A stretch of DNA of 64,000 nucleotides from Pegoplata infirma (taxonomy: Eukaryota > Arthropoda > Insecta > Diptera > Anthomyiidae): NCBI GenBank assembly GCA_963921195.1, contig OY992539.1, positions 41,434,299 through 41,498,298 of the forward strand. Reading direction: 5' to 3'. The position numbers and the translations under genes are program-made. Positions 35,395 through 45,096 of this stretch are shown piece by piece (the first letter of the stretch is position 1; every line of letters begins with the position of its first letter). The notes under the pieces were generated by a model. It was given only the letters and a program-made list of their open reading frames with translations. It searched no databases and had not been told where the DNA came from.

Positions 35395-35492
35395 ATATTA
35401 ATTTTTGTTGCATATTTTTATAGTTTTTAGTGCATACTTAAGTTTTCTAGTGCATATTTAAGGCGCATAAAGGTCCTGTCCCTGGTAATGAG

Positions 35493-36150
35493 TATTTTAA
35501 TGATTATGATGTTGTTGCCATAACATTTTACATATTAATATTTCTTATGGTTTTGAAAAAAACTCCCTTTTTTAAAATTTTTCATTTCCTTTTTTTCCAT
35601 TTTGCAAACTCTATTCAATCATTCAACAAAAAAATAAACAAAACCTAGAAACCTTTGACAGCAGAAAATTCATTGTGACAACAAAATATTTTTTTTTTTT
35701 TTTAATTTTTTTCATGTTTCATTACAACTCATTTGTCCCCCTTTTTTTTGTTGTTATTGCATGTCACTTGTTTTTGTTACAGACAAAGGAAATATTTCAA
35801 TGCACGGAATGCTCTTGAAATTATACACTTTAACCATGACGTTGAATTGTCATTCATTGCTGCCATGCAATGTGTAATGCAATGAATGCATGAAGAAAAC
35901 CCCCTCATTTTTCGTTTGTGTTGCATTTTTTTTTTGTTTTTCATAAATTAATGAATAAAGAAATTTTTGTAAAAAATTTATGATTTATTTGTTTGAAATT
36001 TTTTATCTTGTGAATATTTTTTTTTTATTTATTTGAATGATACTTGCATATTTTGCATTTATTATTTAATTTATTTGACTTAAATTACAGTTCCTCATTA
36101 CCAGCAGAAGTTGGAACAAGTTAAAAAAAGTTAAATTCGGCATTGGCGAA
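35493..36150. other. A+T-rich DNA without recognisable feature
   Basis: T-rich tracts and short frames only. CACTTGTTTTTGTTACAG at about 35766-35783 looks like a lone 3' splice site; no exon follows that I can support. Confidence 0.5.
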
Positions 36151-37481
36151 CACACAAAAAATTATTGCCTGTAAAATTTTCAATTAAATCTATTGATCAA
36201 CTAAATTTAAATTAGTCAATCAATTTTTTGTTTAAAAATTTTGTAATTTTCTTTAACTGTCGAATTACAAATTTTTAACATACCAGATTTTTTATACCCT
36301 CCACTCTAGTGATAGAGGGTATATATAAGTTTGTCATTCCGTTTGTAACACCTCGAAATATTGGTCTAGGACCCCATAAAGTATATATATTCATGATCCT
36401 AGATCGATTTTAAGACGATCTAGCGATGTCCGTCCGTCCGTCTGTCTGTCTGTCTGTTGAAAACACGCTAAATTTTGAAAGACTTTACCGAGGTTCCTGA
36501 AGGTTGGTATATATGTTGGGCATTTACCTGGTCAGGTTGGTATAGCAATCCTGCGAAACCGGTCCAGTGTTTCAAAAGTTATAAGCAAATGAGTGAATTT
36601 CGGCAAGGGTTTACGAGATAAAACACACGGTAACTTTCAAACGGCAATTCTGAGGGTTCTGAAGTGTGGCATATATATTTGCCTGTCCTCTGGTCTAGTT
36701 CGTTTTAAATTTCAGCCAAATCGATTCAGTGGTTCAAAAGTTATTAGCAAAACCGTAAATTTCAGATTAGTTTCACCTTAAATTCACGTGTTGAAAATCC
36801 GTTAAACATGTTTTAAAAACATTTGTAAGTCAAAAAAATATTGTACAAGGTATTTTTATCACACAAAAATATTTTTACACTAAAACAAAAAAAAAAAAAT
36901 ACACTCAAAAAAAATTTTACACTCAAAAAAAATTTTACACTCAAAAAAAATTTTACACTCAAAAAAAATTAGTAAATTTTTTTTTTTTTCAAAAAATAAT
37001 AAAAAAAAAGTTTTTTTACACAAAATAAAATATTTCTAACCAAAAATGTTATTTGTTCACGTTAGAAAATTTACTATCACTTAAAAAGGGCATTGTGGAG
37101 GGTATTCATAGATTCGGCCAAGTCGAATTTAACTTTTCTACTTGTTTTCGCTTTAATTTATTTGAATAGATTAATTCAAAAATATACAAAATAATCGGGT
37201 TTTACTTTTTTTTATTGTTGGCAACATATTAGAAAGCAAAAAAGAAGAATTTTTTGATAATTTTGTAATAAACTTACAATTCATTCGTTAAATTAATCAT
37301 TATTTTGATTGACTATAAATAAAAAATTGATCAAATTTTTTATCAAAATCGAAAAAAATTTCAATCAATCACCTACAATTTGATTGGTATAACAATTTTT
37401 TTAATTGGAGGAATTTCAATCAAAAAATTAATTGAATCCGCGTTTTTGTTGATTGAAATTTGTTTCGAATTTTTTTCTGTG
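36151..37481. mobile_element. Miniature CACA-ended element (family F) split by family C
   Basis: The left end CACACAAAAAATTATTGCCT and the complement of the right end CACAGAAAAAAATTCG share the CACA(C/G)AAAAAA form. The interior matches the uninterrupted copy at 41172-41634 in inverse orientation. That copy reads GCGCAAAAAAATCTGGTATG where this one carries family C at 36294-37147, so it supplies the empty site. Confidence 0.7.
36294..37147 (+). mobile_element. Family C, complete copy (helentron-like)
   Basis: One end starts with the hairpin ATACCCTCCACTCTAGTGAT continuing AGAGGGTAT. The other end carries the inverse GTGGAGGGTAT at 37095-37105, about 42 bp internal, then the stem-loop ATTCGGCCAAGTCGAAT and CTACTTGTTTT. 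This asymmetry, insertion within a T run and no visible target duplication fit helentron-type rolling-circle elements such as DINE-1. A CCGTCCGTCCGTCTGTCTG tract lies inside. No protein is encoded. The class is inference. Confidence 0.7.
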
Positions 37482-37547
37482 TTGTTCGTTGATCTGTTTC
37501 GAATTACATTTGACCTTTTTATACCCTCCACTTAGTGATAGAGGGTA

Positions 37548-38059
37548 CACAGAAAAAAAAATATTTGAGTAAATTTTTAATACTATTGAGTAAAAAATTA
37601 CTCAATTTTGCACCAGTAAACGATTTAATAGTATTGAGTAAATTTTTAATAAAAACTTATTAAATGTTTGAAAAAAAATTTGCGTAAATTTTTAATTGAC
37701 ACAATTAAAAATTTACTCAAAATTTATTTATTTTTTTTTTTTAAAGTTTAATAGTTTTAAATTTTTTTTACAAAAAACAAAAAACTTGTTTTTTCAAACT
37801 TTACCAAATATATTTATGTCTTAAAAACATAGGAAAATCTAATAAAGACGATTACAAACTTTCATAAACATACACACAAAACTATAAACTAAACGAGAAT
37901 TCAAAAAACTATGAGAGTTTTATAAAATTATTTACTTAAATTGTTTTTAAAATTTTTTATCAAATTTTTAATTGCGTCAATTAAAAAATTACTCAATTTT
38001 TGTTTTTAAATTTAAACAAGTGATTACTCAAATTTGTTTCCTCCATATTTTTTTCTGTG
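37548..38059. mobile_element. 512-bp TA-flanked miniature transposon
   Basis: The left end CACAGAAAAAAAAATATTTG followed by AGTAA and the right end, complement CACAGAAAAAAATATGGAGG and later TTTGAGTAA, are inverted repeats. TA flanks both sides (37546-37547, 38060-38061). Family C at 36310-36322 reads GAGGGTATATATAAG, the uninterrupted site, so the duplication is TA. This fits Tc1/mariner-type insertion. The interior consists of ACTCAATTTTT-type inverted repeats without coding potential. Confidence 0.85.
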
Positions 38060-38121
38060 TATATATATAAGTTCCATTTGTAACTCATCGAAATATCGGT
38101 CTGGGACCCCATAAAGTATAT

Positions 38122-40058
38122 ATGGGGCATTCCATGTTAAATCGGACACTTTGAAATTTTTTTTTTTTTTAGATTTTCTCAATTTGTTTACAGTTTTTAA
38201 TATCCTTCGAAAACTCCTTCGTGGTAAATTTTCAGATTTTTTTGATGACTCGTTCAAAAGATATCGAATTTTTAAAAATTGGTAGTTTGTTCCTTTACTC
38301 AAACTTCTTTTACTCATAACTTCTTCAATAATGGTCCAAATTTCAAATTTTTTTATTCAAATTTTTTGCTTTTTTACGTACTTTTAAAAAAAAAATTCCC
38401 AAAAAATTCTTAAAAGCGCTCTAGTATGCGATTTTTAAGTTTTAAAATTTAAATCTAATTTTTGAAAATGTTTGTAGTCTTCGATTTTTTTGAAATTTTT
38501 TTATGTAAAACTTCTATCGATTCTAAAATTTTTTTGCCCAGTAGGATCGTGGGATAACGATTATTACTATTTTTTTTAAATTTTTTGAAAAAATTTTATT
38601 GTAATTTTCCAATCTTAAAATCATGTCTACTGCTCCAATGGTGCGTTATAGAGGGGTCATTTCCAAGACCGACACCCATTAATTTTTACGTCTAACCATT
38701 TCTTTCGAACAAACTGATACCCTATCTCCAATTTCTAAGGGGGCTCCCACACAACACGTCATTTTTTAAAATTTGCTCCAACCGCTCTAACTGCCCTAAT
38801 AGTGCCCTTAGAGCATAAAATGTATGACCGAACCACAATATTTTTTTAGTCCAAACATTTTCTCTGAACACACCTACCCCCCTATCTTTAACTATTAAGG
38901 CGGTCCCCATACAATTCTTTTTATTTTTTGTAAATTTGTTTTATTTAATCAGCTTCTACCGGTCCAATGGTGCGTCCGTGAGTGAGTCATTAGTGAGACC
39001 GACCCCCATTTAATTTTACCCTACACAATTTTTTTTAAACATACCTTCGCCCTATCTCCATTCCCTAAGTAGGCTCCCATACAAATTACAGTTGGAGCAA
39101 ATTTTATAAAAATTAAATTTTGAATGGAGCCCACTCAGGGAGTGGAGATAGCGCGTAGGAATGTTTTACAAAAATGTTGGAGGGTACAAATAAATGGGGT
39201 TCGGTCTCACTAATGACCCCTCTCGGACGCACCATTGGACAGGTAGAAGCTGATTAAATAAAACAAATTTACAAAAAAATTAAAAAAAATTGTATGGGAA
39301 CCGCCTTAATAGATAAAGATAGGGGATAGGTGTGTTCATAGAAAATGTTTGGACTATAAAAGTATTGTCGGTCGGTCTCACATTTTATTGCTCTAAGGGC
39401 ACTCTTAGGGCAGTTAGAGCGGGTGGAGCAAATTTAAAAAAATGTCATTTTGAGTGGAAGCCCCCTTAGAAATTGGAGATAGGGTATCAGTTTGTTCCGA
39501 AGAAAAGTTAAGATGTAAAAATTATTGGGGGTCGATCTTATAAATGACCCCTCTATAACGCACCATTGGAGCAGTAGACATGATTTTAAGATTGGAAAAT
39601 TACAATAAAATTTTTTCAAAAAATTTTAAAAAATAGTAATAATCGTTATCCAACGATCCTACTGGGCAAAAAATTTGTAGCATCGATAGAAGTTTTACAC
39701 AAAAAAATTTCAAAAAAATCAAAGAGTACATACATTTTCAAAAATGAGATTTCAATTTTAAAACTTTTTTTTAAGATTTTTTTGGGATTTTTTTTTTTAA
39801 AGTACGTAAAAAACAAAAATTTAGACAAAAAAAAATTTGCAATTTGGACTATTATTCAAAAAGTTATGAGTAAAAGAAGTTTGAGTAAAGGAGCAAACTA
39901 CCAATTTTTAAAAATTCGATATCTTTTGAACAAGTCATCAAAAAAATCTGAAAATTTACCACGAAGGAGTTTTCGAAGGGTAGTAAAAACTGTCAACAAA
40001 TTGGGAAAATCTAAAAAAAAATTATTCAAAGTGTCCGATTTGGCATGGAATGCCCCAT
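38122..40058. mobile_element. FB1: 1.9-kb near-complete foldback element
   Basis: The left terminus ATGGGGCATTCCATGTTAAA is the inverse of the right terminus ending GCATGGAATGCCCCAT. The arms stay complementary inward through TTACTCATAACTTCTTC, GGATCGTGGGATAACG and the GACCCCTCTC...CACCATTGGA block to a centre near 39090. It sits in family C between GTATAT and ATATTC; family C at 36376 has the uninterrupted text. An approximately 65-residue basic frame recurs in the arms (38120-38317, 39869-40070). Confidence 0.85.
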
Positions 40059-40560
40059 ATATTCATAGTCCCCTCCCCAATCGATTTTAAGACATTCTAG
40101 CTATGTCCGTCTGTCTGTCTGTGGAAATGGTGATCACGGCCAAAATATTACACGGAGACATACATATTTATTGGAAGTTCTCCCGAGAAGTTTGGTATTG
40201 CATTTGAGCGATATCGGTTCTGCGGTTCAAAAGTTATGAACGAAAATGTAAGGACACCTCAAAAATTTTAGTACATTCAACATAACCTAAAAATGCAAAA
40301 TGTTTCAATTCGTCTGCTGGTTAACATAGTGGACATAATTGAACACCAAATGGGTTTTAAACAAGTACGAACATATTTTTTGACAAAAACAGAAAAAAAT
40401 CGCGGATTTTTTTACCAATTTTTTTTTCGCGGAAATTTTTTTTCAAAAGTAATTTCCTTTTAAAAACACTTTTTTGCAATAATCTTTTTGAAATTTTGGA
40501 GGGTATCACTACATTCGGCAAGGCCGAATTTAACTTTTTCACTTGTTTAAATTACAATTG

Positions 40561-41057
40561 AAGGGCTTACTGCAAGAACTTGATAAGCAACATTTCATTT
40601 TTTCGTGTTTTTTGCCTTCTACTGGTGTTCCATTGACAGATTTTTGGCACACACAAAAAAATTTTTTTTCCATGAACGATTTTCATAGTATTTATGAACA
40701 AATTCATACAATTTATTAACTTTTTCATAATACTTATAAACTTTTTCATAGTATTTATGAAAAATGTTAAAAATTCTTAAATTTCACATATTATGATTTA
40801 TTCATAAATACTATGAAAAAGTTTATAAATATTATGAAAAAGTTAATAAATTGTATGAATTTGTTCATAAATACTATGAAAATCGTTCATGGAAAAAAAT
40901 TTTTTTGTGTGCAGAAGTCTTGCTTTAACCCTTCGTACAAGTATATTAAGAATAAAAGTTCTGCAAAAGTTATATTTTCTACATTATTTCAAAAATTTTA
41001 AGGCAAAAACCACCATAAAATTAAATGTTGCTTATCGAGTTTTTACAATAAGCCCTT
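40561..41057. mobile_element. 497-bp foldback (FB5) with CAATTG duplication
   Basis: The left end AAGGGCTTACTGCAAGAACT followed by TGATAAGCAACATTT is mirrored by the right end AAATGTTGCTTATCGAG followed by CAATAAGCCCTT. Both sides are flanked by CAATTG (40555-40560, 41058-41063), which occurs once in intact FB3 units (TTACAATTGATC). It is inserted in FB3-type sequence and itself hosts the element at 40650-40911. Confidence 0.75.
40650..40911. mobile_element. 262-bp almost perfect palindromic miniature element
   Basis: The left CACACAAAAAAATTTTTTTT and right complement CACACAAAAAAATTTTTTTC begin arms that pair nearly perfectly to a centre near 40780 through TTTATGAACAAATTCATACA and ACTTTTTCATA blocks. 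CA flanks both sides. Each arm gives the same meaningless Lys/Ile/Asn-rich frame, one per strand. Confidence 0.8.
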
Positions 41058-41171
41058 CAATTGATCTTTTTCGAATTACTATTTGAATCTTCGAATTACA
41101 AATGAAATCATCGAATTACAAATGAAATCTTCGAATTACAATTAATCTTTTTCGAATTATATAAGTAAATG
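41058..41171. mobile_element. FB3 arm fragment
   Basis: Units such as GAATCTTCGAATTACAAATG and GATCTTTTTCGAATTA match the right arm of 21713-22365, ending near TAAGTAAATG where family F begins. Confidence 0.75.
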
Positions 41172-41634
41172 CACAGAAAAAAATTTAAACGAATTTCAAT
41201 CAACAAAAACGCGGATTCAATCAATTTTTTGATTAAAATTCCTCCAAGTAAAAAAATTATTATACCAATCATCAAATTGTAAGTGATTGATTAAAAATTT
41301 TTTCAATCAAAAATTTTTTCGATTTTGATAAAAAATTTTATCAATTTTTTATTTATAGTCAATCAAAATAATGACTGATTTAACAAATGAATTTTAAGCT
41401 TATGACAAAATTATCAAGAAAATTTTTCTTTTTCACATTCCAATATGTTGCTAACAAAAAAAAGTAAACCCCGATTATTTTGTATATTTTTTAATTAATC
41501 TATTCAAATAAATTAAAGCGCAAAAAAATCTGGTATGTAACAAAAATTTTAATCAAAACATTGATTCACTCATTTAAATTTTGTTGATCAATAGATTTAA
41601 TTGAAAATTTGTAGCCAATAATTTTTTGAGTGTG
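41172..41634. mobile_element. Family F miniature element, uninterrupted copy
   Basis: CACAGAAAAAAATTTAAACG at the left and a right end AATTTTTTGAGTGTG. The interior is the inverse of 36151-36293 plus 37148-37481. It is inserted close to the end of an FB3 copy (GTAAATG before, GTG after). No coding potential. Confidence 0.7.
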
Positions 41635-42684
41635 GTGAAGATGGACTTAAAATCTATAGAGTATCGCGAATTTATTTCATTTTTAATTCACCTGCTGCCA
41701 GTCGTCCTTATTGCCTTTTACCAATTACCCCATGAAAAAGAAATCAAAAAAAAATGTTTTTGTTATAAATTCTAAAATTCTTTTGAAAAACAACAAATCC
41801 TTTCATTCATTTTACAAATGAATTTTCTCCGTATCCAATACGTGATTATGCAATTCTTTGCAAAGGTGGTCTATCAAATCAATAGTAGTTTGCTGCATTT
41901 TCTACCCACTGGGATGATTTTTGTTTAATAACGTATTGCAATCAATTGCAAATAAATGCAAAAAAAAAATACGTTAAATAAAATGAAATTGTAATCAAAT
42001 GCATAACAAGAATATGACGCAGCGACAAATAATGTCAATGAACGTGAAAATTCAATTAAATTAAAATGAGACGTGAATGAGAAAAAACAACAAGTGCTGG
42101 AACAGAATTTTTTTTTCTGCTGCACTTTGCAACAATTTTAAATTAAATTAGTAAACAAGAGTTGACCGTCTATTATTACACAAAAAATAAACAAATTTTT
42201 CAGTAGTAGTTGCAGAATTATAATGCAAATAATGATTGGATGAAAATATATATAATAATATGCAGTCAAAGTAGTATTACGACCCAATTGGCCATGGGGA
42301 TATTCTTCCATAAAATTTTTGTATGCTTGAATAAAATTATGGATAACTCCAGACGTTTTACTATTCTTGTTATGCATATCCAAAAGGTTTTCCAAAGAGT
42401 TGATTTTTATTGGTCGTATCATTTCAAAACCTTTCGTTTAATTCAAATTTCATCTTTGTCGCTCTGGCAGAAAAATTTAAATCGAATGCTAAAAAAACTG
42501 ATTTTCATTATTTTTAAAAATATGCATTTTTCCAATAAAAACTTCCATAAAGCTCACAACTTTATGAAGTAAAATCAAGCCAGTATGTGGTGAAAACCTT
42601 ATTATGGTGAAAACCAAACATGATTGTATTCATTACTCTGACTACATACCCACTCGCTTGCAAGGTATGCCTGTTGGTTATGAG
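41635..42684. other. A+T-rich DNA without supported gene
   Basis: Two overlapping frames on opposite strands (42138-42422 and 42210-42572) look like chance. No motif, splice pair or terminal repeat is convincing. Confidence 0.5.
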
Positions 42685-43130
42685 CAAGGAGAGGACTTTC
42701 ATGCAAATGAATGTTTTTCCCCGTTAGTCTTAGAACCAAACATCTTTGCGAATCAAAAAAAATATTTATGCATAATTTGCTAAAAATGCATATTTTAGAA
42801 CAGTATAAACCAAACATCTTTGCGAATCAAAAAAAATATTTATGCATAATTTGGTAAAAATGCATATTTTACTGAAAATTCATATTTTACTGAAAATGCA
42901 TATTTTGTTATAAATGCATACATCTTTGCGACTCAAAAAAAATATTTATGCATAATTTGCTAAAAATGCATATTTTACCGAAAATGCATATTTTGTTATA
43001 ATTGCATACATCTTTCCAAATCAAAGAAAATATTTATGCATATTTTGCTAAAAATGCATATTTTACTGAAAATGAATATTTTGTTATAAATGCATATTTT
43101 TGTGTCATATTTTGTATATAATTTTGGTTT
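42685..43130. mobile_element. hAT-like element left end with 75-105-bp repeats
   Basis: CAAGGAGAGGACTTTCATGC at 42685 is identical to the left end of 33671-35484. Inside, CATCTTTGCGAATC-type units with ATGCATATTTT recur at 42741, 42815, 42921 and 43009. No matching CCTG right end or copy of the expected GTTATGAG duplication was found, so the right side is truncated. Confidence 0.7.
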
Positions 43131-43513
43131 TAGCTAATTTTTACATTATTTCAAAACTTTTTTTGAACTATCCTTTTTTTTCTTCCCAATCGCCGTGTTA
43201 TAAGTAATTTAGTTCAATTTTGCCAACTGGATAGTAATAGTTTTTTTTTTATTTATTTAAAGTGAAAAATATTTGTAAACAGACTCTCGAAATAGCACTG
43301 ATTCATATGATGCATATGGATAAAAAGAAATCATGATGTAAAGTACTTAATAAAAAAGCTAATTTAGTTTTATTTAGGAATAAAGAGTTGGGAACAACAA
43401 ATTAAAGTGATGAATGTATAATAAACAGAGCTTTAAAATGATTAATTCTTAAAATCAGCTTTAAAATACATCATCTTGGCGGAGTCTAACACTATTTAGC
43501 TCAGAATTTAATT
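43131..43513. other. A+T-rich DNA without recognisable feature
   Basis: No gene, repeat or terminal structure supported. Confidence 0.5.
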
Positions 43514-43933
43514 CACTCAAAAAAAAACTTTTCAATATTACAAGAAAAGTTTTTTACTTCCTCCTATTTGACAAGAATTCCTAGTAATTTTACAAGCTTT
43601 TTATCAAAAATTTTGTAATTTTACAAGATTTTTACCAAAGAAATTGTAAATTTACAAATATTTTGACACGATATAATTAACAAGGAGGTTTCGTAACTTT
43701 ACTTGATTTTTTGCTACCTCCTAATTAACGATAATTTTTAGTAAAAATTTCGAGTTTTTTTGTAATTTTATAAGCTTTTTATCAATAAAATTCTAAATTT
43801 ACAGATGCAAAAAAAATGTAAATTTCGATCCAAATTTGTTTGTTAAAAAACAAGGAAAACTGTCAAATATTGGTAAAATAGGATTACAAGACTTTTTCTA
43901 GTAATTGGACAAAGTTTTTTTTTTTTGTGTGGT
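43514..43933. mobile_element. Candidate CAC-ended miniature element
   Basis: CACTCAAAAAAAAACTTTTC at the left and the complement of the right end CACACAAAAAAAAAAAACTT are similar. The inner text carries repeated TTTTACAAG and GTAAATTTACA blocks in both orientations. Target duplication is unclear, so this stays tentative. Confidence 0.5.
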
Positions 43934-43939
43934 AAATAC

Positions 43940-44929
43940 ATTTTTTTTGACTTATTCAAACGAAATTTGAAAAAAACTGCAGTGGGCCATAAAAAAGGCG
44001 CCACGGTGTCTCGAAAACCGTTCGACTGATTTTATTTTTTATTTGTTACTAGTGTTAAGCGCAAATTTATAAATGTGATGTGTCGCAGACATATTTTTTT
44101 TTTTTTAATTTTCAAAAATCTAAAACTTTGATGGACGGGCGTCAGGGAAAGTTGCCTTTTGGGGTCGATAAAAACCCACAAAAATATTGGACCTGTAGGG
44201 CAATGGCTTTGGGTTCCTTTTTGGACTTTAAAATCGGAAAGTCCCCAACAAAGTGAAAATAAATATATTAGTATGTAATATTGGGGGGGGGGGGTAAAAA
44301 TTAATGGGGGTCGGTCTTATTGGTTACCACTCTGAGAGGCACCATGGGAACGGTAGGAGCTGATTTCATAAAACAAGTTTATAAAAAATATAAAAAAATT
44401 TTATGGGGACCACCTTAAGGGTTAAAGATAGAGGTTAGGTATATTGTAAGAAAATGTTTGGGTTGAAAAAATATTGGGGGTCGGTCAATTATTCGCATCT
44501 CTGGGGCACACTTGGAGCAGTTAAAGCTGTAGGAGCAGATTTTATAAATATGACATTTTGTATGGGAGTGGAAATACGGCATAAGTATGTTCCAAATAAT
44601 ATAAGGGAGTACAAATTAATAGGGGTCGGTCTTATTTGTTACCACTCTCAAAGGCACCATGAGAGCGGTATTAACTGATTTTATAAAACAAATTTATAAA
44701 AACTAAAAAACAATTGTACGGGGACCACTTTAAGGGTTAAAGATAGAGGGTAGGTATATTCTAAGAAAATGTTGGGATTGAAAAATTATTTAGGGTCGGT
44801 CACACATTTGACATCTCTTGGGGCACCCTTAGAGCAGTTAGAGCGGTAGGAGCCAATTTTTATAAAAAGGTTATCTCTTTTTTAATAAAAAAATATTTTC
44901 TATAAATTTTTGTTTTTGTAAAACATAGT
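43940..44929. repeat. FB1-related tandem block
   Basis: GGGGTCGGTCTTATT at 44306 and 44622 mark two units of about 316 bp that share GGCACCAT, GGTAGGAGC, AGATAGAGG and AAAATGTTTGGG blocks with FB1. Twelve consecutive G residues lie at 44283-44294. Non-coding; the lone frame at 44454-44678 is chance. Confidence 0.65.
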
Positions 44930-45024
44930 ATAGTTAGTAGTGTCCGACCGAATACACCTTTTTTGGCCGAAGCCGAAGCCGAAGGTTAGGTTAGGTTAGG
45001 TTAGGTTAGGTTGTAAGTGGCTGC

Positions 45025-45039
45025 TGACGTTTTACGTCA
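45025..45039 (-). other. 3'-terminal hairpin of family A
   Basis: TGACGTAAAACGTCA on the minus strand forms a six-pair stem with an AAA loop, 12 bases before the AACCT tail. The same hairpin is at 55449-55463 and in the 49-bp copy at 53772-53820. Likely the RT recognition structure by analogy with other LINEs; this role is inference. Confidence 0.6.
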
Positions 45040-45096
45040 ACACACGTAGACTCTGAGGTCCATTGTGATACCACGGGATCGTAATAGGTTTCCCTA

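Larger units (their letters stand above)
33671..35484. mobile_element. hAT-like element, 1.8 kb, hosting nested repeats
   Basis: The left end CAAGGAGAGGACTTTCATGC and the complement of the right end CAGGGACAGGACCTTTATGC match at 16 of 20 bases. The 8-bp direct repeat GTAATGAG flanks both sides (33663-33670, 35485-35492). GCATATTTTT arrays just inside both ends resemble those of 31227-31928. The middle is occupied by an FB1 part (33893-34862) and the second half of a family C element (34863-35394), which implies later insertion plus a deletion. Confidence 0.85.
37521..40548 (+). mobile_element. Family C (variant b) with two nested elements
   Basis: It starts ATACCCTCCACTTAGTGATA and ends with the perfect stem-loop ATTCGGCAAGGCCGAAT (40513-40529) and CACTTGTTT. 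A 512-bp TA-flanked element lies at 37548-38059 and a full FB1 foldback at 38122-40058. Removing both leaves sequence colinear with the 36294 copy in its first half and with 32080-32470 (inverted) in its second half. Confidence 0.8.

Noticed and set aside
40567..41001. Paired frames starting MKKFI on opposite strands
   Set aside because: They are the two arms of one palindrome translated on each strand; composition is Lys/Ile/Asn-rich without motif.
44984..45011. Interstitial telomere repeat (GGTTA)n
   Set aside because: It is at the exact 3' terminus of a LINE with an outer target duplication, so it is the element's tail.
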